This document shows positions 49,964 to 59,224 of a stretch of 64,000 nucleotides of DNA, in pieces; within the stretch, counting starts at the first letter, position 1, and every line of letters starts with the position of its first letter. The DNA is from Gracilimonas sp965227215. GTDB lineage: Bacteria; Bacteroidota; Rhodothermia; Balneolales; Balneolaceae. The stretch is from contig OZ245729.1 of the NCBI GenBank assembly GCA_965227215.1, positions 1 through 64,000 of the forward strand. Reading direction: 5' to 3'. The notes under the pieces are model-generated. The model worked only from the letters and a program-made list of their open reading frames with translations. It was not told where the DNA came from and searched no databases. The translations under genes were made by a program, and so were the position numbers.

Positions 49964-51870
49964 AACCCATGAAAGCAACAATCTACAAAAAAGGTTTTTT
50001 GTCATTAGTCCTTTTCGGCTTGGTAAGTTTACTTCAACCTCAGCTTGTACATGCTCAGGTAATTGACCCTCTAAAGGAATATACCAATCCGGAAGAGATC
50101 GTCGCTTTCGATAAAAGCACGACTTACAATGAGGCTATTGAGATCATAAACACATTTGCCCAGGAATTTGAGAACAAGTTTATTGTTGATAATTCGGCTT
50201 ACAGCGGTACCATCGGGGTAACGTTACCTGCTATGCACTGGAAAGACGCCCTACAATACATTATGCGGTTTAATAATCTTGAGTTGGTTGAGTATGAAGA
50301 TTTTTATGAAATAAATATTCCTGAACCTACTACAACCGGTACCACAACACAGGCTTCAGGGGGCGGTTCCGCTGCTGCTCAGGGCGAAGCTCCGTCAGCC
50401 ACAACCCGAACGCAGGAAGTACGCATTAATGCTACTTTTTTTGAAGGAAATAAGAGGGCACTACAGGAAATTGGCATTGATTGGTCTACATTAACAAGCG
50501 ATGTGCCGGCTAATTTGGGAGATTTTGTAGACGCTGATGCAAACCAAAGCATCCCGGCTACTGAGTTTAACGATCAGTTTGTTTCGGTTAACTCTTACAA
50601 TGCTGCAAGTGTTTCTCAAAACGCTTTTAACGCTCTTGTAAATCTGGGAGAAATTGGTCCTGGCATAAGCGTACAGGCATTATTCAGTGCTTTTGAAGCT
50701 GATAACCTTGGTAAAGTTCTGGCCACTCCATCCATTAAAGTAGTGGATGGAGAAGAGGGTAATATCCAGGTTGGGCAGGATTTTTCTATTAAACAGCGGG
50801 ATATTGCAGGTAATGTAACGGATAACTTTATCAGTACAGGAACTATTCTTACCGTAACTCCTGAAATTATAAATCAGGGAGACACTTCTTTTATCTATTT
50901 GTCACTGGAAGTAGAGCGTTCTACGGTACAGCCTGATGTTGTTAGTACCATTGTTAACAAGCAGGAAGCAACAACCTCAGCTATTCTGTTAAATGGGGAA
51001 GCAACTTATGTTGCCGGGTTATATCGTACTGAAGAATCCTCGGTACGAAGAGGAGTTCCTATTCTTAAAGACTTACCGGGATGGTTTTTCGGCCTTCGGT
51101 ATCTATTTGGGTATAACTCAAAAGATTATTCAGAAAACGAACTTATCATCATTGTGCAGGCAGAGTTGATTAAACCTGTTTCAGAGCGAATTTCGGAACG
51201 TAAGCTCACTAAACGTGAAGTACTGAACAATACCCGCGATGAAATGAGGGCTGATTTAGACCGGGTATTTACTACCGAAACGTTCGAGATGCCGGTTGAT
51301 GAAGAAGTAGCGGAAGCCGGGCAGGAAGAGCAGCCGGCTACAGACGACTCATCCCTTGTTGAAACTGATATGGAAGAAATCGAGCCGGATACTACCGTTG
51401 CAGAGGAACAACCGGTGGATGCCGAAGAAGAGGATACACTCACCGATGAACAGCAGGAGCTGGCCAAAGATTTAAGTATGCCTGTTGAAAAGCCGGAACT
51501 AATGGTGGTTGTGCCCAAAGCATTTAACCTCGATGAATATCTGGAGTATCAACAGAATGAGCAAGAGGTAGAGACTATGCAGGAAGAAACATCTGACCTC
51601 AAGTATTTTGTGATCGGAGGCTCTTTCCTTGTTCCGGGGAATGCTCAGAACTTTAAAACTACCTTAGAGCAAGAAGGATATAGCACTCAAATTTTGTTCC
51701 ATCCTGGTACAAGATTCAATTATGTGGCCTATGAAGGATTCGCTGATTTTGATAGCGCTGTTGAGCGTACGCTCGAAATCAGAAACAGCTTTAATAATGA
51801 AGCTTGGCTATTTACCCTGAGAAATGGAAACAACCCTAACGCTGAGCGTGTTAACGGGAGCAGCGAGTAA
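49960..51870 (+). CDS. Secretin (PilQ/GspD-like) with C-terminal SPOR-like domain
   Basis: 636 residues. Signal peptide about 1-32 (ending VHAQ). A short STN/N0-like domain spans about 55-120 (TLPAMHWKDALQYIMRFNNLELVE). A Gly/Thr/Ala-rich linker follows, then the secretin core (about 145-420: VRINATFFEGNKRALQEIGIDW, LGKVLATPSIKVVDGEEGNIQVG, GVPILKDLPGWFFGLRYLFG, ELIIIVQAELIKP). Next is a long acidic linker, then a SPOR-like domain at about 546-622 (KYFVIGGSFLVPGNAQNF, FNYVAYEGFADFDSAV). The secretin forms the outer-membrane gate for the fibre. The SPOR part would bind peptidoglycan; the arrangement is unusual. Confidence 0.88.
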   Translation: MKPMKATIYKKGFLSLVLFGLVSLLQPQLVHAQVIDPLKEYTNPEEIVAFDKSTTYNEAIEIINTFAQEFENKFIVDNSAYSGTIGVTLPAMHWKDALQYIMRFNNLELVEYEDFYEINIPEPTTTGTTTQASGGGSAAAQGEAPSATTRTQEVRINATFFEGNKRALQEIGIDWSTLTSDVPANLGDFVDADANQSIPATEFNDQFVSVNSYNAASVSQNAFNALVNLGEIGPGISVQALFSAFEADNLGKVLATPSIKVVDGEEGNIQVGQDFSIKQRDIAGNVTDNFISTGTILTVTPEIINQGDTSFIYLSLEVERSTVQPDVVSTIVNKQEATTSAILLNGEATYVAGLYRTEESSVRRGVPILKDLPGWFFGLRYLFGYNSKDYSENELIIIVQAELIKPVSERISERKLTKREVLNNTRDEMRADLDRVFTTETFEMPVDEEVAEAGQEEQPATDDSSLVETDMEEIEPDTTVAEEQPVDAEEEDTLTDEQQELAKDLSMPVEKPELMVVVPKAFNLDEYLEYQQNEQEVETMQEETSDLKYFVIGGSFLVPGNAQNFKTTLEQEGYSTQILFHPGTRFNYVAYEGFADFDSAVERTLEIRNSFNNEAWLFTLRNGNNPNAERVNGSSE

Positions 51871-51878
51871 AAGCTAAC

Positions 51879-52661
51879 TCAGGAGTGAGCCTTCAGGTAT
51901 TGGATGGAAACCCGGTTGAAAGCTCCGGGTCGCTCCACATTGCAAACGTGTCCACAATTTTCGATTACTTTGAGCGTAGAGTTTTTATGCTTTTCCACGA
52001 TCTGCTTAACAGGGGGGAGAAACATGTAATCTTCGCTGCCCATCACGTATAGCATCGGCGATTGAACTTCCTTTTCCTTGAAATAACGAAGCAGGGGATT
52101 TACTTCATTGGTCAGCTTAAACCATCTCAGAAATTCCTTCTGATATAATTTTTTCGCCTCTCTTATGAACAAATTTCTGGATTTAGCATGCCGTTTTCGG
52201 GGCATAATAATCCAGGCAAAAAGCTTGTATAACCACATGTAAGGGATAAACCGTTTAAACATATGGCCGACGAAAACCAGAATTCTGGATCGAACATTCA
52301 AGCGGGTAATTGCACCGCAAAGTATGGAAGATTTTACCCGTTCAGGAGCAATTTCAGCAATGGTCCTGATAATAATAGTTCCCAATGAAACCCCGATAAA
52401 ATGCGCTTTCTCTATCTTGAGGTGGTCCAGAACTTCAATAATATCCTGGCTTATAAATTCAAAAGAATAATTCTCTTCATAGTATTTCTGCAGCAAATCT
52501 TTGGATTTACCATGTCCCCGCAAATCAACCATTAGCACATTAAAATGCTTTTTAAAATCCCTTAGCTGGCTAAACCATATAGAAGAGCTGCCCCCGGCAC
52601 CGTGAACAAACACGACCCAGTCTTTTTGGTCTGAAGATTTATATTCTTTGTAATACAACAT
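51879..52661 (-). CDS. Alpha/beta hydrolase-fold protein
   Basis: 260 residues. The oxyanion motif is HGAGG at 20-24, the nucleophile elbow GVSLG at 90-94 (Ser92), and the C-terminal His in NCGHVCNVERP near 237. VLMVDLRGHGKS is the typical strand-3 motif. Esterase, lipase or C-C hydrolase activity is possible; the substrate is unknown. It converges with the pilus operon, with only eight bases between the stop codons and no visible terminator. Confidence 0.85.
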   Translation of the reverse strand: MLYYKEYKSSDQKDWVVFVHGAGGSSSIWFSQLRDFKKHFNVLMVDLRGHGKSKDLLQKYYEENYSFEFISQDIIEVLDHLKIEKAHFIGVSLGTIIIRTIAEIAPERVKSSILCGAITRLNVRSRILVFVGHMFKRFIPYMWLYKLFAWIIMPRKRHAKSRNLFIREAKKLYQKEFLRWFKLTNEVNPLLRYFKEKEVQSPMLYVMGSEDYMFLPPVKQIVEKHKNSTLKVIENCGHVCNVERPGAFNRVSIQYLKAHS

Positions 52662-52930
52662 AATTAATGGTACAAATATATATCAATTAAGTAAATATCT
52701 AAGCGGACTTAAGCGCACATTCGTTTACATGTAGTTCTGATTTGCCCTGCAGAGTTTGCTGAGTACGGAGAAAAAACTGGACTCAATATTTCTGCTACAT
52801 CTTCCATACAACAAACCAATTTATTTATCGCAAAGTTTAAATCTGCGAACAAACTTAAATTTATAATACCGAACTAAAATCGGGTCCACAAAAAACCTGT
52901 TTTTCTTAAAGAATTTGTTAATTTCTGTCC

Positions 52931-53740
52931 ATGAATTTTCTACGGGCTGTCATAAAACTATTCAGTTTTCTTGTTATAACTCTTTTTTTCTATTCCCTGA
53001 TTATGCTATGTCTGTTTGGTTCGGTAGTGGGGGTGAATTATGAAAAACTGAGAGGATACCTTTTGCAAGGTTGGGGTAAAGTTTGCTGTTGGATAATAGG
53101 CATACGTGTAGAGGCTAAGAATCCGGCACCGAAGCCACCTTTTTTGGTCGTATCCAATCACCTCAGCTATATTGATATTTTTGTACTTTTTTCTCAGTTA
53201 CGGTGTCTTTTTGTCGCAAAAAGTGATGTGAAAACATGGCCATTGATTGGGTTCATCATTCGAACTTGTGGCATATTATTCATTGACAGAAATCGTAAGA
53301 GAGATGTTACGAGAGTGAATAAATTAATTTCAAAAAACATCAACAGTAATCAGGGTATAATCATATTTCCGGAGGGTACAACCAGTCCCGGTTATGAGAT
53401 CTTACCATTCAGGTCTTCTTTGTTGGAATACCCGGCTTCCAAAGAGTTTCCTGTTTCAACCGTTGCTATTTCATACAGAACGGAGCAGGGGGAAGCTCCA
53501 GCTTTCGATACGGTTTGTTGGTGGGATGATACCCCGTTCTTCGTACATTTCTTCAATCTGCTGAAACTAAAATCTTTTACCTCCGTTGTTAATTTTGGTC
53601 CGGATAAAATTACAGCTAACGATCGGAAATTATTGGCGGAACGATTAAAAAGTGATATTGAAGAGCAATTCGTGCCTGTTATTTCAGAAAACGAATTCCT
53701 TGGCCAAAACCGGGAATTCACACCCATAGCATTCTCTTAA
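52931..53740 (+). CDS. Lysophospholipid acyltransferase (PlsC-like)
   Basis: 269 residues with an N-terminal transmembrane helix (about 10-35). Motif I is NHLSYID at 76-82 (HX4D); motif III is FPEGTTS near 149-155. It differs from the plsC product at 18009 in its longer C-terminus and likely transfers an acyl group to another lysolipid. The next gene, encoding a DedA protein, begins 21 bases downstream, so an envelope-lipid role for both is plausible. Confidence 0.82.
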   Translation: MNFLRAVIKLFSFLVITLFFYSLIMLCLFGSVVGVNYEKLRGYLLQGWGKVCCWIIGIRVEAKNPAPKPPFLVVSNHLSYIDIFVLFSQLRCLFVAKSDVKTWPLIGFIIRTCGILFIDRNRKRDVTRVNKLISKNINSNQGIIIFPEGTTSPGYEILPFRSSLLEYPASKEFPVSTVAISYRTEQGEAPAFDTVCWWDDTPFFVHFFNLLKLKSFTSVVNFGPDKITANDRKLLAERLKSDIEEQFVPVISENEFLGQNREFTPIAFS

Positions 53741-53761
53741 TTTCTTGAGGAAACTCTGTTC

Positions 53762-54538
53762 GTGAAGTTTATTCATTTCTGCACATTACTGATTATAGGC
53801 ATGGTTACCGCTGCTCCGATATTGGGGAACCCAAATCAATCCAATGACTCCGTTTACCAGGATTTTGGACTTAGTGATACAACCGAGCAGCTTTCAGATA
53901 CTGCTAAGGTAAAGAATGATAGTCTCCAGAAACTGGTGCCTTATCTGAATAAAGTAAAAGCCGATTCAGAGAATGAGCTCATGATTTTATATATGTTGCT
54001 GATTGTACTGGCTACATTTATGAGTGAAGATCTTACGTGTATCGGGGCCGGGTTGATGGCCGCTCAGGGATTGATTGATTTTTGGCCGGCTGCTATTGCT
54101 GCTACAGCCGGTATTTATATAGGAGATTTCACACTTTATTTTGCAGGCCGCCTTATGGGGAATGCCATATTCAATGTTCCACCCTTTAAGTGGATGGTAA
54201 AAAAGGAAAACGTGTATAGCGCTGAGGCCTGGTTTCAGAAAAAAGGCCCTGTAATTCTGGTACTAAGCCGTTTTATTCCGGGAAGCCGGTTTCCTGTGTA
54301 CCTGAGTGCCGGTATTTTAAAAACGGGTTTCTGGACATTTCTTCTTTACTTCGGCCTAACCGCCTTGCTGTGGACGCCAACCTTTGTTTGGCTTTCTGTT
54401 TTTGCCGGAAATGAGTTGTTGTTATTCTATGAAGCCTACGAAGAATATGCTGTTTGGGGGGCGTTGGTTGTCTTTGTGTTTATTTTAGTTCTGCTAAAAT
54501 ATTTAGTCCCTTTTATGAAGAAGAAATTCGAGGTCTGA
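53762..54538 (+). CDS. DedA-family membrane protein with an N-terminal extension
   Basis: 258 residues starting with GTG at 53762. Residues 1-21 form a signal-like helix, followed by a polar segment to about 75 and then the DedA domain: a re-entrant segment with SEDLTCIGAGLMAAQG, a GIYIGDFTLYFAGRLMG helix and the arginine motif LSRFIPGSRFPVYLSAG. Two further helices end the protein. DedA proteins are undecaprenyl-phosphate or phospholipid flippases/transporters that need proton-motive force. The signal-like extension is not usual in the family. Confidence 0.82.
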   Translation: MKFIHFCTLLIIGMVTAAPILGNPNQSNDSVYQDFGLSDTTEQLSDTAKVKNDSLQKLVPYLNKVKADSENELMILYMLLIVLATFMSEDLTCIGAGLMAAQGLIDFWPAAIAATAGIYIGDFTLYFAGRLMGNAIFNVPPFKWMVKKENVYSAEAWFQKKGPVILVLSRFIPGSRFPVYLSAGILKTGFWTFLLYFGLTALLWTPTFVWLSVFAGNELLLFYEAYEEYAVWGALVVFVFILVLLKYLVPFMKKKFEV

Positions 54539-54559
54539 TACAGCTTCCATTCATTAAAT

Positions 54560-54592
54560 AAAAAAAACCCGGCTCTTTTCAGAACCGGGCTC
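54560..54592 (-). terminator. Terminator of the isocitrate dehydrogenase gene
   Basis: Read on the minus strand, CCCGG (from 54589) pairs with CCGGG (to 54568) with an additional short TC/GA helix inside, followed by a run of eight T. It ends the minus-strand gene; on the plus strand it may also stop DedA transcription, as the A tract precedes it. Confidence 0.75.
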
Positions 54593-54613
54593 TTCACTTT
54601 AGTTTGTTTGAAA

Positions 54614-56842
54614 TTAAACAGACTCAATAATTGAATTCAACGTTTCACTGGGTCTCATTCTATCGTAAACAATCTCACGATTTGGCCAGTAGTAGCCTTC
54701 AATGTTTTCCGGACTTCCCTGGGCAGCGATTAACTCCTCGTTGATCTTAGCTTCGTTTTCTTCAAGCTTGTCGGCTACAGCTTTAAACCGCTCAGCGAGC
54801 TCAGAATCTTTGGTTTGATTAGCTAAAGCCCGTGCCCAGTACATAGCCAGGTAAAAGTGGCTTCCTCGGTTATCATGCTCATTCACCTTACGGGAAGGGG
54901 ACTTATCATTTTGCAGATATTGGGTATTGGCTTCGTCCAGTGTTTCGGAAAGAACCAAAGCTCTGTCGTTATCAAATGTTTTGCCAAGGTGTTCCAGTGA
55001 AACGGCTAAAGCAAGAAATTCTCCTAACGAATCCCAACGTAAGTGTCCTTCATCCAGAAATTGCTGAATATGTTTTGGAGCTGATCCACCTGCACCTGTC
55101 TCAAATAACCCACCGCCATTCATCAGTGGAACAATAGAAAGCATCTTAGCACTGGTTCCTACTTCGAGGATAGGGAAGAGGTCGGTGAGGTAATCACGCA
55201 ATACATTCCCGGTTACAGAAATAGTGTCTTTACCATCTTTTATACGCTCCAGAGAATAACGCATAGCTTTAACCGGCGACATGATATGAATCTCTAATCC
55301 TTCGGTATCAAATTCCGGCAAGTAAGCATTCACTTTTTTGATGAGCTCTGCATCATGCTCGCGGTTTTCATCAAGCCAAAAAACAGCAGGAGAACCGGTT
55401 TCCCGGGCTCTGCGAACGGCCAGGCCAACCCAGTCTTTTATAGGAGCATCCTTAGTCTGGCACATTCTCCAGATATCGCCTTTTTCAACAGGATGTTCTA
55501 CTACGGTTTCTCCGGCTTTATTGACTACGCGTACAGAGCCACTGCCGGGAATTTCAAATGTCTTGTCGTGAGAGCCGTATTCTTCTGCTTTTTTGGCCAT
55601 TAGCCCAACATTTGGCACACTTCCCATGGTGGTTGGGTCAAAAGCCCCATGTTCTTTACAAAAGTCAATCACTTCCTGGTAAATACCGGCATAGCTGCTT
55701 TCAGGAATAACCGCTTTCGTATCCTGTGTCTCATCATTCTTATTCCACATCTGTCCCGAAGTGCGGATCATAGCCGGCATAGAGGCATCAATAATTACAT
55801 CACTTGGAACATGGAGGTTAGTAATACCTTTGTGCGAATTTACCATCGCCAAATCAGGTCCGTTTTCATAACACTTCTTAATATCGGCCTTAATTTCTTC
55901 CTGCATGTCTTCGGGCAGCTCCTTGATCTTCGCTTCCAGGTCCCCAAACCCATTATTGGGATCAACGCCTAATTCTTTCAGCGTTTCCTCGTGCTTTTCG
56001 AATACTTCTTTGAAGTACACTTTCACGGCATGACCAAATATAATCGGGTCAGAAACCTTCATCATGGTTGCCTTCATATGCAGTGAAAAGAGAACACCTT
56101 TTTCTTTGGCATCTTTTATTTCATTCTCAAGAAAGTTAACCAAAGCTTTTTTACTCATGGCTGCTGCATCAATAACTTCACCGGACTGTAATGGGGTACT
56201 TTCTTTTAGAACCTGAACATTACCATCGGTATCCACAAACTCGATGCGCACATCGTCCGCCTCAGCAATCGTAAGAGATTTTTCTGAATGAGCGAAGTCG
56301 TTATCATCCATGGTAGCCACGTGTGATTTGGAATCCGAGCTCCATTCCCCCATAGAATGAGGGTTATTCCGGGCATATTCTTTTACCGGTTTGGGGGCTC
56401 GTCGGTCAGAATTTCCTTCCCGTAAAACGGGGTTCACCGCACTTCCTTTCACTACATCGTAGCGTTTTTGGATCTCTTTTTCTTCTTCAGTTTGAGGTTC
56501 TTCCGGATAATCAGGAAGATCATAACCTTTACCTTGCAATTCCTTAATAGCTGCAACCAACTGGGGAATAGAAGCACTGATATTTGGTAGTTTTATAATA
56601 TTCGCCTCCGGTTTCTTGGCCAGCTCTCCAAGCTCGGCAAGTGCATCAGGAACCTGCTGATCTTCTTTTAAATAATCGGGGAAGTTGGCAAGAATACGTC
56701 CGGCAAGAGAAATGTCTTTGGTCTCTACATTAACTCCGGCTGCCTTGGTAAATGATTCAATAATAGGAAGGAAAGAGTGGGTAGCTAAATAAGGTCCTTC
56801 ATCCGTAATAGTGTAGAAAATCTTGGCTTTATCAGTGCTCAT
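54614..56842 (-). CDS. icd: NADP-dependent isocitrate dehydrogenase, monomeric type
   Basis: 742 residues, the length of the monomeric IDH-II family and unrelated in length to the 416-residue dimeric enzyme. Recognisable stretches are FYTITDEGPYLATHSFLP at 9-26, IKLPNISASIPQL near 82, SHKGITNLHVPSDVIIDASMPAMIR and PLMNGGGLFETGAGGSAPKH. It oxidises isocitrate to 2-oxoglutarate with NADP in the TCA cycle. It is transcribed alone, with a strong terminator after it. Confidence 0.95.
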   Translation of the reverse strand: MSTDKAKIFYTITDEGPYLATHSFLPIIESFTKAAGVNVETKDISLAGRILANFPDYLKEDQQVPDALAELGELAKKPEANIIKLPNISASIPQLVAAIKELQGKGYDLPDYPEEPQTEEEKEIQKRYDVVKGSAVNPVLREGNSDRRAPKPVKEYARNNPHSMGEWSSDSKSHVATMDDNDFAHSEKSLTIAEADDVRIEFVDTDGNVQVLKESTPLQSGEVIDAAAMSKKALVNFLENEIKDAKEKGVLFSLHMKATMMKVSDPIIFGHAVKVYFKEVFEKHEETLKELGVDPNNGFGDLEAKIKELPEDMQEEIKADIKKCYENGPDLAMVNSHKGITNLHVPSDVIIDASMPAMIRTSGQMWNKNDETQDTKAVIPESSYAGIYQEVIDFCKEHGAFDPTTMGSVPNVGLMAKKAEEYGSHDKTFEIPGSGSVRVVNKAGETVVEHPVEKGDIWRMCQTKDAPIKDWVGLAVRRARETGSPAVFWLDENREHDAELIKKVNAYLPEFDTEGLEIHIMSPVKAMRYSLERIKDGKDTISVTGNVLRDYLTDLFPILEVGTSAKMLSIVPLMNGGGLFETGAGGSAPKHIQQFLDEGHLRWDSLGEFLALAVSLEHLGKTFDNDRALVLSETLDEANTQYLQNDKSPSRKVNEHDNRGSHFYLAMYWARALANQTKDSELAERFKAVADKLEENEAKINEELIAAQGSPENIEGYYWPNREIVYDRMRPSETLNSIIESV

Positions 56843-57133
56843 TTTTTGAAATAGTTAATGTTCAGTTATTAAATGTGAAGATCGAAAAAAATGGTTTCCG
56901 AAGAAAAAATATGGGGCAGGGAGTTTACAAATTTAGCAGCAAAAGAACATCCGAAAGAATCGCCTGCATTGAATGTAGAATATTTATACAGTGGTGAGTC
57001 TGGCAATGCGATCTGCAAGATTCATTATTCCTTATGGAATGTTCGATATTCACCCGTCAAATTCTGTATATTGGATAAGATTTGGTAACCACCTGCGTTA
57101 GCCATTCAAAGCCAATAAAATTGAGGTGTTGTT
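56843..57133. other. 291-base intergenic region, no gene supported
   Basis: Between divergently transcribed icd and the small membrane protein gene. A 65-codon open frame at 56891-57088 has no ribosome-binding site and no recognised family. The region should hold two divergent promoters; none could be identified with confidence. Confidence 0.4.
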
Positions 57134-57340
57134 ATGATCAGACCGATGTTCGGCTTCCGGCCTAAACCCAAAAAATTTGATTATCCTTTCCGCTATTATG
57201 ATCCCGAAAAGGATGAGAAAGAAAAGCGCCGAAAACGGATTAAATTTGAGACCCATACAAGACGAAGACCGGCACAATTTACCCGTGTGGTTTTTTATGC
57301 AGCGTGCCTAGCACTTATTGTTTATTTAATTTCACTATAA
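57134..57340 (+). CDS. Small basic tail-anchored membrane protein of unknown function
   Basis: 68 residues. The N-terminal 45 are highly charged and aromatic (PKPKKFDYPFRYYDPEKDEKEKRR split by several Lys/Arg clusters), followed by one C-terminal hydrophobic helix at about 50-67 (VVFYAACLALIVYLISL). A GAGGTG ribosome-binding site stands nine bases before the ATG. No family is recognised. It lies 18 bases upstream of mutL and probably shares its transcript; the topology would put the charged part in the cytoplasm. Confidence 0.6.
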   Translation: MIRPMFGFRPKPKKFDYPFRYYDPEKDEKEKRRKRIKFETHTRRRPAQFTRVVFYAACLALIVYLISL

Positions 57341-57358
57341 AAGACGTACAGATAACCA

Positions 57359-59206
57359 TTGAGCGATACCCGGATTAGCGATTCCATTATACATCAGCTT
57401 CCCCCAGAAATAAGTAACAAAATTGCGGCCGGAGAGGTTATTCAGCGTCCGGCTTCGGTAGTAAAAGAGCTTCTCGACAACGCCATTGATGCCGGTGGTG
57501 ACCAGGTAAAAATTCTTATCCAAAATGCCGGTCGAACCCTGATTCAGGTTTCTGATAACGGCTGTGGGATGAGTAAAGAAGATCTGCCCCTTTGTTTTGA
57601 ACGCCACGCAACCTCCAAGATTAATTCAGTAGACGACCTTTTTAAAATTCGCACGCTGGGGTTTCGGGGAGAAGCGATGGCTTCGATTGCCTCGGTATCT
57701 CAGGTAACCGTGAAGACCAAACGAGCGGGAGATGAAAATGGTTGGGAGTTTGAAGTTTGGGGCGGTGAAGAGAAAGAAATCAAGCCCGCCGCGGTAGATG
57801 ATGGCACTACCATTGCTGTCCGAAATTTATTTTTTAATGTACCTGCTCGCCGACAGTTTTTGAAAACAGATGTGACGGAACTACGGCATATCCTGAGAAC
57901 CATACAATATGCAGCTTTGGCTAATACCGACGTGGCTTTTTATGTAGAAGCTGATGGTGATATTATTTATGATTTACCTATTCAGGACCTGAAAGACCGG
58001 GTTACCCAGATTTTTGGCAGTTCTTACAAAGCCAGCCTGATTGAGTTTGGTGAAGAAACAAGCTATGTGAAAATTCACGGCTTTGCATCCGATCCCAAGT
58101 TGGCCAAAAAGAGTCGTGGTGAGCAGTTTCTGTTTGTGAACGGACGTCCTTTTCAGCACCGGTACCTTACCCATGTGATTTTGAGTTTATATGATGCGTG
58201 GACCCGCAATAATGAGTATCCGTTTTATGCGCTCTTTTTCAATATCGATCCTTCCAAAGTAGATGTAAATGTGCATCCTTCTAAAATGGAAGTGAAATTC
58301 GAGGATGAGCGTAGTGTGATTCAGCTTGCACGATCGGTGGTGAACCGGGCATTGAATAAACATTTTCAGGTTCCAAATATTGAACAGAATCAGGATGCTT
58401 TTTTGAGTGACGACCCTTCCAAAGGATTTGATTCCGGTTTTAGCTTTAATAAGCCAAAACCAACCGGACAAAGTGGAGGTGGGTTTCAGATTCCTTCCCG
58501 AATCAATAATCGGTCTTCACATGTAGGAGGGAGAGGTGATCAATTTGGAGAGCAGTTATATGGAGGTGGACAAGCTCGAAGGCCGGATTATTCTAAAGCT
58601 GATACCTTTGAACCGGATGAAGAAGAACAAAAGAAGGTCACACAAGAAAAGGGATTCTGGCAATTACACAATACGTACATTCTAACACAGACCCGAACCG
58701 GTCTTACGGTCATTGACCAGCATTTAGCCCATAAGCGAATCATTTTCGAAAAGGCCATAAATGCTACTGAGGAAGCACTCCCAAGTACACAGCAGCTGTT
58801 ATTTGCACAAACGCTTGAGCTTTCTGCTTCTGACTATACACTTTTGAAAGAGCTGCATTCCATTATTCATCGAATGGGTTTTTCTGTACAGTTGCTAAGT
58901 GGAAATACAGCCATGATTAACGGAGTTCCAGCCGATATTGAAATTGGGAACGAGGAAGAAGTGCTGATTTCAATGCTGCACCAATACCAGGAACTCGGAC
59001 AGAAAGTGAAGCTGGAAGCCCGGGAAAAACTGGCCATCGCTTTTGCGGCTAAAGCAGCTATTCCCCGTGGTAAAAAACTCACCGAGCAGGAGATGGAAGG
59101 ACTCGTGGATCAGCTGTTTGCCTGCGAACAGCCGTATCTGGATCCGCTGAAAAAGCCCACCATTAGCTACATTCCGCTTGATGAGATACAGTCGAGGTTC
59201 CGGTAG
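57359..59206 (+). CDS. mutL: DNA mismatch repair protein MutL
   Basis: 615 residues. The GHKL ATPase motifs are intact: ELLDNAIDAGGDQV near 36-49, VSDNGCGM near 63-70 and GFRGEAMASIASV near 102-114. A Gly/Ser-rich linker spans about 360-420. In the C-terminal dimerisation domain the endonuclease-type motif reads DQHLAHKRIIFE (453-464), where the expected metal-binding Glu is Lys, and the downstream site is ACEQPYLDPLKKPT rather than CPHGRP. So nicking activity is doubtful. The start is TTG at 57359; no nearby ATG fits. It coordinates MutS with strand processing. Confidence 0.93.
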   Translation: MSDTRISDSIIHQLPPEISNKIAAGEVIQRPASVVKELLDNAIDAGGDQVKILIQNAGRTLIQVSDNGCGMSKEDLPLCFERHATSKINSVDDLFKIRTLGFRGEAMASIASVSQVTVKTKRAGDENGWEFEVWGGEEKEIKPAAVDDGTTIAVRNLFFNVPARRQFLKTDVTELRHILRTIQYAALANTDVAFYVEADGDIIYDLPIQDLKDRVTQIFGSSYKASLIEFGEETSYVKIHGFASDPKLAKKSRGEQFLFVNGRPFQHRYLTHVILSLYDAWTRNNEYPFYALFFNIDPSKVDVNVHPSKMEVKFEDERSVIQLARSVVNRALNKHFQVPNIEQNQDAFLSDDPSKGFDSGFSFNKPKPTGQSGGGFQIPSRINNRSSHVGGRGDQFGEQLYGGGQARRPDYSKADTFEPDEEEQKKVTQEKGFWQLHNTYILTQTRTGLTVIDQHLAHKRIIFEKAINATEEALPSTQQLLFAQTLELSASDYTLLKELHSIIHRMGFSVQLLSGNTAMINGVPADIEIGNEEEVLISMLHQYQELGQKVKLEAREKLAIAFAAKAAIPRGKKLTEQEMEGLVDQLFACEQPYLDPLKKPTISYIPLDEIQSRFR

Positions 59207-59224
59207 CTTTTGTATCTGTATAGT

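Noticed and set aside
56891..57088. 65-codon open frame between icd and the small membrane protein gene
   Set aside because: No ribosome-binding site and no recognised features; kept only as part of the intergenic description.
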